Shown here: positions 35,253-46,851 of the stretch, one piece after another | How the letters are laid out: every line of letters starts with the position of its first letter | Position numbering within the stretch: position 1 is the stretch's first letter | From: Chiridota heheva | Lineage: Eukaryota; Echinodermata; Holothuroidea; Apodida; Chiridotidae | Length of the DNA stretch: 64,000 nucleotides | NCBI GenBank assembly: GCA_020152595.1 | Contig: JAIGNY010003302.1 | Coordinates: 248,001 to 312,000 of the forward strand | Reading direction: 5' to 3' | Notes under the pieces: model-generated | The model's input: only the letters and a program-made list of their open reading frames with translations | The model's database searches: none | Told to the model about the DNA's origin: nothing | Translations under genes and position numbers: made by a program

Positions 35253-36096
35253 CCTATCAGAACATGAACATGTGATAATATACCAGTGCTCAACAAAATG
35301 TACAAGACAACTTGATCCTCTGATCAATCAACCATTTAATAGATTGGTTTTCTTTCATCATAAACTGATCTGTTTATCAAACAGGAAACAAATCCACACA
35401 GGTCCTGACCACGAAAAGAGAAAACACAAATAACTTCACTTTAAGCATTAGTTAATACACACTGACTCCACCCATACTGATGTGTAGTTAGGAGTCTATA
35501 AGGTTCTAGCTTATTTTATCAAGTAATGTAAACAAAACAATTACAAAAAAAGGACTATTTTCCCCAAATTCCAAATCAAAAACCTTCTCTTATCTGCTAT
35601 TCAAAACTATTTGATGGCATATTTTTGATCAATTTATTCTTTAACCACAAATATGTATCATTTATATATTGTGGTGCCCAAGAACAACACCAAAATGCAA
35701 TAGTACCCCCAGGTGAAAGACCAATGTATGTATTACCAGGGATTTGTTATTTGGGACAAATAACAGATCCCTGGTATACTATTACATACCACAATATTTG
35801 GATGGCATCAATGGATTTTGTTTTCAACAAAACAGAGGAGTAGCCAGCCCTTATTGATTGAAGGGGAGAGGGGATGTCATTGGGCAAAACATGCTGGGGG
35901 AGGGGGAGAGTTACCAGGATAAAATAAAACATGCTGATGGCATAAATATGTTCCATAATTGTCAAAATAGCGGTCTATATCACTGTTGCCTTAAAGGTGG
36001 ATTTTTTGGCTAATTTTCTGCACCTTTTCACCTACACTGTAATTGGGTGGCCATTGGGATTGACCCAGTGACTATAGTGGCTACACCCATGCAAAC
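35253..36096. other. Unique sequence between two large arrays
   Basis: No gene is recognised. It contains the long hairpin at 35726-35789. A 72-codon frame at 35625-35843 spans the hairpin and has no domain evidence. Confidence 0.5.
35726..35789. other. Long near-perfect hairpin
   Basis: The arms ACCAGGGATTTGTTATTTG (left) and CAAATAACAGATCCCTGGT (right) are complementary except for one position, with a GGA loop. The pairing resumes outward as GTATGTA (35726-35732) with TACATAC (35783-35789) after a small asymmetric bulge. The total is about 64 nt. Either strand could fold. It may be a small-RNA precursor-like hairpin or the remnant of a tiny palindromic element; the sequence alone does not decide. 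Confidence 0.75.
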
Positions 36097-36167
36097 CATT
36101 CTGAATTAAGCAGATGACATCAGATGCCCACCATTCTGAATTAAGCAGATGACATCAGATGCCCACT
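36097..36167. repeat. Direct repeat of about 34 bp, two units
   Basis: CCATTCTGAATTAAGCAGAT and GACATCAGATGCCCA occur twice in tandem. AAGCAGAT is also part of the 60-bp unit that follows at 36226, so this duplication may be an early step of the neighbouring array. Confidence 0.85.
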
Positions 36168-36225
36168 TATGGGGGGAGGGGGAGGTTATGGGGGGATTGC
36201 CCAGATATCAAGGTGGCCAACAGAG

Positions 36226-38690
36226 ACTAAAGCAGATTGCATAATGCACATCCATCTCATCTTCCTCCCCTCATCAGCTGGATCAAATGAAGCAGATTAC
36301 ATAATGCCCATTTATCCCATCTCCCTCCCCTCACCAGTCGGATCAAATAAAGTAGATTACATAATGCACATCGATCCCATCTCCCTCCCCTCACCAGCTG
36401 GATCAAATAAAGCAGATAACATAACGCACATCCATCCCATCTCCCTCCCCTCACCAGCTGGATCAAGTAAAGCAGATTACATAATGCACATCCATCTCAT
36501 CTTCCTCCCCTCACCAGTCGGATCAAATAAAGCAGATTACATAATGCACATTGATCCCATCTCCCTCCCCTCACCAGCTGGATCAAGTAAAGCAGATTAC
36601 ATAATGCACATCCATCTCATCTTCCTCCCCTCACCAGTCGGATCAAATAAAGCAGATAACATAACGCACATCGATCCCATCTCCCTCCCCTCACCAGTCG
36701 GATCAAATAAAGTAGATTACATAATGCACATCGATCCCATCTCCCTCCCCTCACCAGTCGGATCAAATAAAGCAGATAACATAACGCACATCGATCCCAT
36801 CTCCCTCCCCTCATCAGTCGGATCAAATAAAGCAGATTACATAATGCACATTGATCCCATCTCCCTCCCCTCACCAGCTGGATCAAATAAAGCAGATTAC
36901 ATAATGCACATTGATCCCATCTCCCTCCCCTCACCAGCTGGATCAAGTAAAGCAGATTACATAATGCACATCCATCTCATCTTCCTCCCCTCACCAGTCG
37001 GATCAAATAAAGCAGATAACATAACGCACATCGATCCCATCTCCCTCCCCTCACCAGTCGGATCAAATAAAGTAGATTACATAATGCACATCGATCCCAT
37101 CTCCCTCCCCTCACCAGCTGGATCAAGTAAAGCAGATCACATAATGCACATCGATCCCATCTTCCTCCCCTCACCAGCTGGATCAAGTAAAGCAGATTAC
37201 ATAATGCACATCCATCTCATCTTCCTCCCCTCACCAGTCGGATCAAATAAAGCAGATTACATAATGCACATTGATCCCATCTCCCTCCCCTCACCAGCTG
37301 GATCAAGTAAAGCAGATTACATAATGCACATCCATCTCATCTTCCTCCCCTCACCAGTCGGATCAAATAAAGTAGATCACATAATGCACATTGATCCCAT
37401 CTTCCTCCCCTCACCAGTCGGATCAAATAAAGCAGATCACATAATGCACATCGATCCCATCTCCCTCCCCTCACCAGTCGATCAAATAAAGCAGATCACA
37501 TAATGCACATCGATCCCATCTTCCTCCCCTCATCAGCTGGATCAAATAAAGCAGATCACATAATGCACATCGATCCCATCTTCCTCCCCTCATCAGTCGG
37601 ATCAAATAAAGCAGATTACATAATGCACATCCATCTCATCTTCCTCCCCTCACCAGTCGGATCAAATAAAGCAGATTACATAATGCACATTGATCCCATC
37701 TCCCTCCCCTCACCAGCTGGATCAAGTAAAGCAGATCACATAATGCACATCGATCCCATCTTCCTCCCCTCATCAGTCGGATCAAATAAAGCAGATTACA
37801 TAATGCACATCGATCCCATCTCCCTCCCCTCACCAGTCGGATCAAATAAAGCAGATTACATAATGCACATCGATCCCATCTCCCTCCCCTCACCAGTCGG
37901 ATCAAATAAAGCAGATAACATAATGCACATCGATCCAATCTTCCTCCCCTCATCAGTCGGATCAAATAAAGCAGATTACATAATGCACATCCATCCCATC
38001 TTCCTCCCCTCACCAGCTGGATCAAATAAAGCAGATTACATAATGCACATCGATCCCATCTTCCTCCCCTCATCAGTCGGATCAAATAAAGCAGATCACA
38101 TAATGCACATTGATCCCATCTCCCTCCCCTCACCAGCTGGATCAAGTAAAGCAGATCACATAATGCACATCGATCCCATCTTCCTCCCCTCATCAGTCGG
38201 ATCAAATAAAGCAGATTACATAATGCACATCGATCCCATCTCCCTCCCCTCACCAGTCGGATCAAATAAAGCAGATTACATAATGCACATCGATCCCATC
38301 TCCCTCCCCTCACCAGTCGGATCAAATAAAGCAGATTACATAATGCACATGATCCCATCTCCCTCCCCTCACCAGCTGGATCAAATAAAGCAGATTACAT
38401 AATGCACATCGATCCCATCTTCCTCCCTCATCAGTCGGATCAAATAAAGCAGATTACATAATGCACATCGATCCCATCTTCCTCCCCTCACCAGCTGGAT
38501 CAAATAAAGCAGATAACATAATGCCCATTGATCCCATCTTCCTCCCTCATCAGTCGGATCAAATAAAGCAGATTACATAATGCACATCGATCCCATCTTC
38601 CTCCCCTCACCAGTCGGATCAAATAAAGCAGATTACATAATGCACATCGATCCCATCTTCCTCCCTCATCAGTCGGATTAAATATGGTTA
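36226..38690. repeat. 60-bp array, about 41 units, open on both strands
   Basis: Each unit contains AAAGCAGATTACATAATGCA, CATCGATCCCATCTCCCTCC and CCTCACCAGTCGGATCAAAT. The plus strand reads as a 20-residue repeat around ADYIMHIDPISLPSP; the minus strand reads as LVRGGRWDRCALCNLLYLI. A 1-bp loss at about 37480 (CAGTCGATCAAA) and later losses near 38350, 38427 and 38547 break the plus frame, giving open runs of 444 and 299 codons. Variants (CTG/TCG, CTCC/TTCC, GATTAC/GATCAC/GATAAC) are shuffled among units. Nothing outside the array extends the frame into a protein. Confidence 0.96.
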
Positions 38691-38948
38691 CATATGTATC
38701 TGTCTACTGGATAACAAAGCAGATACTTTTTCTTCTGTTTTTTATGTAATTTTCTATTGAAATAATTGACTCTCAATATGTGCAAAATCTTAAATCTGAA
38801 CTAATATCTTACTTCGGCTACATAAACTGCTTAATTCTTGGATTTGAGTCCCCTTAGTAATATCTACTGTACACACTGTTTAGGACAAAAATTGTGGAAC
38901 TGCCAAGAAAACTCATTCTGTCCATCCCTAAACTTCATTCACGGTTAA

Positions 38949-39491
38949 AGGATGAGTTCAGTGGTCAAGCAAGTCTATCTCATATGAAAGAGGACTTCAA
39001 AGGAAACAAAATAGTGAAGAAAGCATTCACAAATCTTATTCCGGTAAGGAGATATTCAAGTTTAAAGTTTGATATCATTTCTGTAGAGACGACTGAAATC
39101 AGACTAGTTGTGATGTCACAGCCTCAGATTCCTCAAAATCTGTATGTATTTTTAAGAAAATTTATTGAATTTTTTCACAATTCAAATTATTTTCCCCCAA
39201 ACTTTCTCCAAGTGGTATGTTATAAATACTCCTCCTAGATTCACTTTTACTACTTTTTTGACATATCTCAAGGTTTTTAAGCCACAAAATATGATAGAAC
39301 ACATCAAGTCTTTGAGGAATCTGAGGCTCAGACGTCACAACTGGTCTGATTTCAGTCGTTTTTACATAAATGATACCAAACTTTAAACTGCCTTCATGGA
39401 ATAAGATTTTTGAATGTTTTCTTGACCATTTTGTTTCTTTTGAAGTCTTCTTTTATATTAGATGGACATGCTTGACCACTGACGTAATCCT
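38949..39491. mobile_element. MITE-A copy c, complete
   Basis: Flanked by TTAA at 38945-38948 and 39492-39495. The left arm starts AGGATGAGTTCAGTGGTCAA and the right arm ends TTGACCACTGACGTAATCCT. The arms are inverted over about 190 bp: GACTTCAAAGGAAACAAAAT pairs with ATTTTGTTTCTTTTGAAGTC, and CAGACTAGTTGTGATGTCAC with GACGTCACAACTGGTCTG. About 543 bp. Frames inside it (for example 38894-39238) are not conserved in sister copies. The TTAA target points to the piggyBac or Kolobok groups, with no transposase to confirm it. Confidence 0.88.
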
Positions 39492-39495
39492 TTAA

Positions 39496-40633
39496 TCTAA
39501 AATCATTAGAGTATCTTTAAATTGGTAAATTCTCCCCACAATGATAAAAGTAAACTTTGGTCAATTCTACTTTCCAAACAAAAAACCAGCTCGTCATACA
39601 AAATCAATCAGGCATAAGCTGCTACAATGCTCTTCCGCACCCCTGGCATTTTACATAATAAAGTATGTTAATGTCTTTGGCTAAATTAATCCATATCCTT
39701 GCGACTTATTTGATGGAACTTGGCTGACTTCACTAGTCTAGAATCTGACGGGAAATTTGTATTGTGTGAAAAGCCAAATTAAAGTTTTGAATTTATTGAA
39801 ATCTTCAGGGACATTCATCACCATTTGTACCGCCAAACTGTTACAGACGAAACACCACTAACTCAACAACCTATATATTTGAAAGAGCTAGCACAAATTA
39901 TTACCAGAAAACAAGAGGAATTTTGCAGTGAAAAATGTATTGGGCACATGTCGCCAAATCTCTAAGCCGGAAAGTGAAGGGGTAATCAGGTTTTGCTGAT
40001 ACATTCAAGTATAATAATTGGGTCAACTTACTATTTCTTTACATTCGAGCAAGTACACTGGGCATTGATGTTATCTTCTCTTTATCTGCAGAAACAAAAA
40101 AAAGGTAAAAGGGATAATATTGCAATAAGTTTCTTAAACAAATACTAGAAAAATATCAAAACCTTCAATTGCCATTATCCAACTACTAGAATTATCATAT
40201 AAGCTTATCATTTAGCGACCATCCAATTAACCACCAATGGATTTGCCAGCTGTAAATCACTTATCTTATCACAACAATATACAAAAAACACCACACACAA
40301 AAAACAGGACAATGGGGAAAAGAGATGGAAAATGCCCCCTTGTCCCCTGTAATTCCAACTTTGTACAACATACATATCTCATATATGAGAAGCAGCGTTT
40401 GAGAAATAATACATCTGGCTGCTCGGAATAACCAAAAATCTTATCTGGGCAACCATTACATTTACTTGTCCTGCCTGGATAGACAATTTGCATTGCGTGT
40501 ATCCAAAAAAAAAAAAAATATATATACAGGCAACCTTATTCACTTTCAGGACAACCACAAATTAATTAAGATACTCATGCCTGGTGGCTAGTTGTTTTTT
40601 GGTTTATTTATCAAAAGCTGCTGAGAAGAGGCT
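39496..40633. other. Gene-free stretch
   Basis: Unique AT-rich sequence with an A/AT-rich run near 40507-40526. A pair of overlapping 64-74 codon frames around 40237-40493 lie on opposite strands and show no domain. No RNA gene is recognised. Confidence 0.5.
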
Positions 40634-43538
40634 GTACTCCTTTAAATGGATCTATAGGTTTCAGTCTATGATCAACGCACCCAATCTCCCTTAAATGGGA
40701 CTATACGTTCCTGTCTATGATCACTCCTTTAAATATGACTACAGCTTCCTGTTTATAATCAACGCATCCCTTCTCCTTTAAATGGGACTACAGGTTCCTG
40801 TCTATGATCAACACACCCATACTCCTTTGAATGGGACTACAGGTTCCTGTCTATGATCAACGCACCCATACTCCTTTAAATGGGACTAAAGGTTCCTGTC
40901 TATGATCAACGCACCCATACTCCTTTGAATAGGACTACAGGTTCCTGTCTATGATCAACGCACCCATACTTCTTTGAATGGGACTACAGGTTCCTGTCTA
41001 TGATCAACGCACCCATTCTCCTTTAAATGGAGCTACAGGTTCCTGTCTATGATCAACGCACCCATACTCCTTTGAATGGGACTACAGGTTCCTGTCTATG
41101 ATCAACGCACCCATACTCCTTTAAATGGGACTACAGGTTCCTGTCTATGATCAATGCACCTAATCTCCTTTAAATGGGACTACAGGTTCCTGTCTATGAT
41201 CAATGCACCCATACTCCTTTAAATGGGACTACAGGTTCCTGTCTATGATCAATGCACCCATACTCCTTTAAATGGGACTACAGGTTCCTGTCTATGATCA
41301 ACGCACCCATACTCCTTTGAATGGGACTACAGGTTCCTGTCTATGATCAACGCACCCATACTCCTTTGAATGGGACTACAGGTTCCTGTCTATGATCAAC
41401 GCACCCATACTCCTTTGAATGGGACTACAGGTTCATGTCTATGATCAATGCACCCATACTCCTTTAAATGGGACTACAGGTTCCTGTCTATGATCAACGC
41501 ACCCATACTCCTTTGAATGGGACTACAGGTTCCTGTCTATGATCAACGCACCCATACTCTTTTGAATGGGACTACAGGTTCCTGTCTATGATCAACGCAC
41601 CCATACTCCTTTAAATGGGACTAAAGGTTCCTGTCTATGATCAACGCACCCATACTCCTTTGAATGGGACTACAGGTTCCTGTCTATGATCAACGCACCC
41701 ATACTCCTTTAAATGGGACTAAAGGTTTCTGTCTATGATCAACGCACCCATACTCCTTTGAATGGGACTACAGGTTCCTGTCTATGATCAACGCACCCAT
41801 ACTCCTTTGAATGGGACTACAGGTTCCTGTCTATGATCAATGCACCCATACTCCTTTAAATGGGACAACAGGTTCTTGTCTATTATTATTCCTTTAAATG
41901 TGACTACAGCTTCCTGTCTATAATCAACGCATCCCTTCTCCTTTAAATGGGACTACAGGTTCCTGTCTATGATCAACGCACCCATACTCCTTTGAATGGG
42001 ACTACAGGTTCCTGTCTATGATCAACGCACCCATACTCCTTTAAATGGGACTAAAGGTTTCTGTCTATGATCAACGCACCCATACTCCTTTGAATGTGAC
42101 TACAGCTTCCTGTCTATAATCAACGCATCCCTTCTCCTTTAAATGGGACTACAGGTTCCGGTCAATGATCAATGCACCTGTACTCCTTTAAATGGGACTA
42201 CAGGTTCCTGTCTATGATCAACGCACCCAATCTCCTTTAAATGGGACTACAGGTTCTTGTCTATTATTATTCCTTTAAATGTGACTACAGCTTCCTGTCT
42301 ATAATCAACGCATCCCTTCTTCTTTAAATGGGACTACAGGTTCCGGTCAATGATCAATGCACCTATACTCCTTTAAATGGGACTACAGGTTCCTGTCTAT
42401 GATCAACGCACCCATACTCCTTTGAATGAGACTAAAGGTTCCTGTCTATGATCAACGCACCCATACTCCTTTAAATGGGGCTACAGGCTCCTGCCTATGA
42501 TCAATGCACCTATACTCCTTTAGATGGGACTACAGGTTCCTGTCTATGATCAATGCAACCATACTCCTTTAAATGGGGCTTTAGGTTCCTGTATATGATC
42601 AACGCACCCATACTCCTTTAAATGGGACTACAGGTTCCTGTCTATGATCAACGCACCCATACTACTTAAATGGAGCTACAGGTTCCTGTCTATGATCAAC
42701 GCACCCATACTCCTTTAAATGGGACTAAAGGTTCCTGTCTATGATCAACGCACCCATTCTCCTTTAAATGGGACTACAGGTTCCTGTCAATGATCAACGC
42801 ACCCATACTCCTTTGAATGGGACTAAAGGTTCTTGTCTATGATCAACGCACCCATACTCCTTTAAATGGGACTACAGGTTTCTGTCTATGATCAACGCAC
42901 CCATACTCCTTTAAATGGGACTAAAGGTTCCTGTATATGATCAACACACCCATACTCCTTTAAATGGGGCTACAGGCTCCTGCCTATGATCAACGCACCC
43001 ATACTCCTTTGAATGGGACTACAGGTTCCTGTCTATGATCAACGCACCCATACTCCTTTGAATGGGACTACAGGTTCCTGTCTATGATCAACGCACCCAT
43101 ACTTCTTTGAATGGGACTAAAGGTTCCTGTCTATGATCAACGCACCTATACTCCTTTAAATGGGACTACAGGTTCCTGTCTATGATCAACACACCCATAC
43201 TCCTTTGAATGGGACTACAGGTTCCTGTCTATGATCAACGCACCCATACTCCTTTAAATGGGACTACAGGTTCCTGTCTATGATCAACGCACCCATACTC
43301 CTTTGAATGGGACTACAGGTTCCTGTCTATGATCAACGCACCCATACTTCTTTGAATGGGACTACAGGTTCCTGTCTATGATCAACGCACCCATACTCCT
43401 TTAAATGGGACTACAGGTTCCTGTCTATGATCAACGCACCCATACTCCTTTAAATGGGACTACAGGTTTCTGTCTATAATCAACACACCCATACTCCTTT
43501 AAATGGGATACAGCTCTCTGTCTATGATCAAGCACCCA
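40634..43538. repeat. 49-bp minisatellite, about 59 units
   Basis: The unit is ATACTCCTTTAAATGGGACT, ACAGGTTCCTGTCTATGATC and AACGCACCC. Main variants are TTTGAATGGG, GACTAAAGG, AATGCACC and a shorter form, CTATTATTATTCCTTTAAATG, that appears twice (near 41880 and 42261). AGGTTCCT/GTCTATGATC spacing is kept throughout. The period is not a multiple of three, and no frame above 60 codons occurs, the control case for the 15- and 60-bp arrays. Confidence 0.96.
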
Positions 43539-43859
43539 GCTGAAATGCTTTGACACTTTAATGGTTTCTCTGTTTACCTTATACCCATGTCAAAATAGGT
43601 TAATGGTATTTCTATAATAGGTTCCCATAGCCAGACAGAGAGAGAGACTCCTCTTGCTCATGGTTTATTTTTTCAAACATTGATTGTATTTTTAGGGGTT
43701 ATTCTAGGAAATGATGTTTTGGAATCCAATATTGCAATGAATGAGGCTAAAGTTTCCTTCCTTTTTTGTCCTACTCCAAATTTTGCCAACAACATTTATT
43801 GCAAGGATTAGTTAATGGGAGGGGGGGGGGGGTAATTTTACATTTTGGGACCAACTTGT
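43539..43859. other. Short unique stretch with a G-run
   Basis: Nothing coding. A GAGAGAGAG patch lies near 43637 and a run of about 11 G near 43821-43831. Confidence 0.5.
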
Positions 43860-44152
43860 TTTTTATTTCTTTCTTTTCCAACTGTTCTGCCCTTTCCTTT
43901 CTCCATTTCTTTCTCCCTTTTCCATTTCTTTCTCCCTTTCCCCTTTTTTTTCTCCCCTTTCCCTTTTCTTTCTCCCCTTCTCTTTTTCTTTCTCCCCTTC
44001 CCCTTTTCTTTCTCCCTTTCCCTTTTCTTTCTCTCTTCCCCTTTTCTTTCTCCCATTTTCTATCTCCCTTTTCCTTCTCCCGTTCCCCTTTTCTTTCTCC
44101 CGTTCCCCGTTACTTTCTCCCCTTCCCCTTTTCTTTCTCCCTTTTTCTTTCT
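43860..44152. repeat. Polypyrimidine tract (CCTTTTCTTTCTCC-type)
   Basis: Nearly 300 bp of almost pure pyrimidine on the plus strand, built on a loose ~15-19 bp motif (CCCCTTTTCTTTCTCCC). It reads as Phe/Ser/Pro/Leu on plus and Lys/Glu/Arg/Gly on minus, producing spurious frames of up to 152 codons. Long mirror-like homopurine/homopyrimidine runs can form triplex (H-DNA) structure. Confidence 0.93.
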
Positions 44153-44234
44153 AGGAAATTTTCTCGGACGACTGGTGCAGTGGTCTGCTATAATTTCCAA
44201 CCCTGGTTAATGGGTCCAACATGAATATTATGAA

Positions 44235-44945
44235 ATTATCTAGACCATACTAACAAACCTTTTTACAAATTAAAAACATCAAGATTATCACATATTACAG
44301 ACTTCAATCAGGAGTATTTATGTTTAAAGCTTATCAAAAGTCATCACCAGAGAAAATACAAACCTTTTTTCATTGGCATCCAATGATAGATATAACACAA
44401 GACAAAAAATAATTTCAAACAAAAGTATGTCAGAACATGGAAAAATCAATTGTGAATCTCCACCTCAGGAGTCAAACTCTGGAACTCACTTGATGATAGT
44501 ATAAAAAATGTAAACCATAATTCTTTTAAAAAAATTACAAAAAAGTACAAACAAAATTTATTGGCATCTCAGGTGTATCAAAATTAACTTTCAGTAATTG
44601 AATTGTGCAAATGCCTAATCTTATAATTTCTTCTTTCTTTTCATTTTCTTTTAATTATCATTTTCTTCTTGTTCTCAAAGGTTTTTCTTATGGTATCTTG
44701 TACACATTTATGTTGTTTTATCACAAATGTTTCTAATTCATGTTGAAAATAATGTTTTGGGGTAAACATTTTATAAGTATTACACTTCAGTTTTCTTCTT
44801 TTCTATGCAATAATTTATGGATTAGACACAAGGAAAAGCTTTTTTTTTTTGTATTGTGTTAATTTGAAGATGTATATAATTTGTCTGTTTCACACATGTA
44901 TTATTATTTGCTAGAAATAAATGGTGTCATTGTCACTGTCAAAAA
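44235..44945 (+). mobile_element. CR1/Jockey-like LINE 3' fragment
   Basis: The coding remnant is at 44262-44590. It is followed by an AT-rich 3' region ending with GAAATAAATGGTG, TCATTGTCACTGTCA near 44918-44943, a short repeat tail of the kind found at CR1-type LINE 3' ends. It is on the plus strand, opposite to the other LINE fragments in the window. Confidence 0.65.
44262..44590 (+). pseudogene. RT C-terminal remnant of a CR1/Jockey-like LINE
   Basis: The frame gives IKIITYYRLQSGVFMFKAYQ with an IQTFF block, then, past an in-frame TGA near 44455, GVKLWNSLDDSIKNVNHNSF and KKITKKYKQNLL. The pattern (YRLQxGxFMFK ... GxKLWNSL...IKN...SFKKxxKKYxxxLL) is that of the last 100 residues of CR1/Jockey-type reverse transcriptases. 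The catalytic domains are absent and the frame is broken by at least one stop. Confidence 0.68.
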
Positions 44946-45239
44946 TACTTTACATGGTAGAAAAAACTAAAAAACTCAAGGATTTTTAGTGCGGGGAGGG
45001 GAATAAGAGAGGGGCAGTTTTGTCTCATGGGGGAAGGTCTATAAATCGGACAAAATGTGTCACTTGACAACATTTTTGGGAGGAGAGGGGAACGATCTCA
45101 TGTAGGGCTGGGACTGTTGTTTATACTGTATTCTCCAAGCTTGTCAAGGTTCCAATTGCTAGCATGTTTTAAAATTCAAGTTCGTAAAAATCACAAGCTT
45201 GTGGTAAGCTCATGCATAGTTTATTATTCTGTTTATTAA

Positions 45240-45465
45240 AGGAGCACTAAACCGAAAAGTGAGGGCGTAGTTTTAGGGTGTCCCCTTTAAAAAATCAAAA
45301 GCTTGCAAAGGGATAGCATTTTTCTGGTAAATAGGAATATTTAAGTGACCTTTGCCCTCACGTCACCTGTGGGCTCTCTAAGCATGAAGTTTATCAATCT
45401 GTTGTGGATAACTTATCTGTGAAATTCACAAAAACAACACCCTCACTTTTCGCTCTAGTGCTTCT
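45240..45465. mobile_element. MITE-B, 226-bp element with 26-bp terminal inverted repeats
   Basis: Flanked by TTAA (45236-45239 and 45466-45469). The left end AGGAGCACTAAACCGAAAAG, GTGAGGG and the right end CCCTCACTTTTCGCTCTAGTG, CTTCT are inverted copies with about three mismatches. No coding capacity. The right TTAA is also the left TTAA of MITE-A copy d, so two different families sit back to back sharing one target site. Confidence 0.85.
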
Positions 45466-45469
45466 TTAA

Positions 45470-46141
45470 AGGATAAGTTCAAGCATGTCCATCCCATATT
45501 AAAGAGAGACTTCAAATGAAACAAAATGGTGAAGAAAGCATTTAAATATCTTATACTGTTAAGGAGATCTTCAAGTTTAAATCTGTCTTATCTGTGTATA
45601 AATGACTGGTGTAGCAAGTCTACTATAGAAAGTTGGTGTCTTTAACAATTGTTAATGTATTTTAAAAAAGTTTTATTTAAATTTGTTACTATTTAAATTA
45701 TTTTTCCTGGAACTTGTTAAGGTGGTACATTATAAATACCTTAACAGATTCAGTTTTACTACTTTTCTGACATATCCCATAGTTTATAAGCCTCAAAATC
45801 GCAGGACAAAATATGATAGAATACACAATGACTTTGAGGAATCTGAGGCTATGACATCACAACTAGTCTGATTTCAGTCATTTCTACACAAATAATACCA
45901 AATCTTAAACTTTGATATCTCCTTAATGGAGTAAGATTTTTGAATAGTTTCTTCACCATTTCCATCCATCCATGTTCACCAGAATTGCCCCAAAGTTTCT
46001 TTTGAAAAGTCCGTGTTTTGTTCATAAGGCAAAAGATGGCTGCAGCTGAAAAACAGAACCAGCTTTGGTGTTAGTTCTGGGTTCAGTCTAAACTAATCCT
46101 GTTCATATAAGATGGACATGCTTGACCCCTAAACTAATCCT
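45470..46141. mobile_element. MITE-A copy d, rearranged right arm
   Basis: The left arm AGGATAAGTTCAAGCATGTC follows the shared TTAA. The body and the first part of the right arm (CTGATTTCAGTCATTTCTAC) are normal to about 45960. Then CCATCCATCCATG and about 120 bp of foreign sequence interrupt the arm before it ends with AAGATGGACATGCTTGACCC and TTAA at 46142-46145. Downstream, the right-arm end is repeated three more times (46146-47015). Confidence 0.8.
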
Positions 46142-46188
46142 TTAATGAAGTAAGATTTTTGAATGGTTTCTTCTCCATTTTGTTTCTT

Positions 46189-46463
46189 AACGACGACGAC
46201 GAGTGAACACACAATTACAATGACGGGGTCATCGCCTGCGTATTTGGTTATGATAGTAACAATGCTATCACGAACGCTTAATAAGACCCGGACGAGAACA
46301 CAGGTACGGCGTACGGACAGACATAACATCGACAACCAAGTCAATGTCCACGGCCTTTGATAACCAGTTGTGGTGCACTGGCGTGTCTACCCAACCCAGG
46401 CTTGAACCCAGGGCCTCGTGGTTTGTAGACAGGTATGACAACCGCTACACCACAGTTAGTAGA
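46189..46463 (-). mobile_element. tRNA-derived SINE, unit 1
   Basis: The minus-strand head is GTGGTGTAGCGGTTGTCAT (A box), with GGGTTCAAGCCTGGG as B box (about 46397-46411), resembling a Val-type tRNA start (GTGTAGTGGTTATCA). The body has GTGCACCACAACTGG, TTGACTTGGTTGTCGATG and a 3' end in GTCGTCGTCGTT. CATTTTGTTTCTT flanks it on both sides (46176-46188 and 46464-46476), a 13-bp target-site duplication. This family differs in body and tail from the SINEs at 7063 and 27311. Confidence 0.87.
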
Positions 46464-46575
46464 CATTTTGTTTCTTTTGAAATTCTTGTTCATATAAAAT
46501 GGACATGCTTGACCACTGAACTAATCCTTAAATGAAGTAAGAGTTTTGAATTGTTTCTTCACCATTTTGTTTCTT

Positions 46576-46851
46576 TACGACAACGACGAGTGAACACACA
46601 ATTACAATGACGGGGTCGTCGCCTGCGTATTTGGTTATGATAGTAACAATGCTATCACGAAACGCTTAATACGGCCCGAACGAGAACACAGGTACGACAT
46701 ACGGACAGACATAACATCGACAACCAAGTCAATGTCCACGGCCTTTGATGACCAGTTGTGGTGCACTGGCATGTCTACCCAACCCAGGCTTAAACCCAGG
46801 GCCTCGTGGTTTGTTGACAGGTATGATAACGGCTACACCACAGTTATTAGA
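46576..46851 (-). mobile_element. tRNA-derived SINE, unit 2 (duplicate of unit 1)
   Basis: Nearly identical to 46189-46463, with small differences such as ACGGCCCGAACG against AAGACCCGGACG and TTGTTGACAGG against TTGTAGACAGG. The same CATTTTGTTTCTT duplication flanks it (46563-46575 and 46852-46864). Identical flanks show that it arose by duplication of the whole unit, not by a second insertion. Confidence 0.88.

Noticed and set aside
36169..38402. Plus-strand frames of 444 and 299 codons with a Gly-rich start
   Set aside because: A 60-bp tandem repeat that is open on both strands; free amino-acid change among units and single-base losses argue against a protein.
38894..39238. 114-codon frame across the left edge of MITE-A copy c
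   Set aside because: Not kept in the other MITE-A copies, which carry frameshifts and stops at the same place.
43766..44224. 152-codon Phe/Ser/Leu/Pro-rich frame that looks like membrane segments
   Set aside because: Translation of a polypyrimidine tract; the overlapping second frame and the Lys/Glu minus frame show the same composition effect.
46397..46463. Val-like tRNA gene on the minus strand
   Set aside because: It is the head of a SINE with a 13-bp target duplication and is duplicated together with its flanks.
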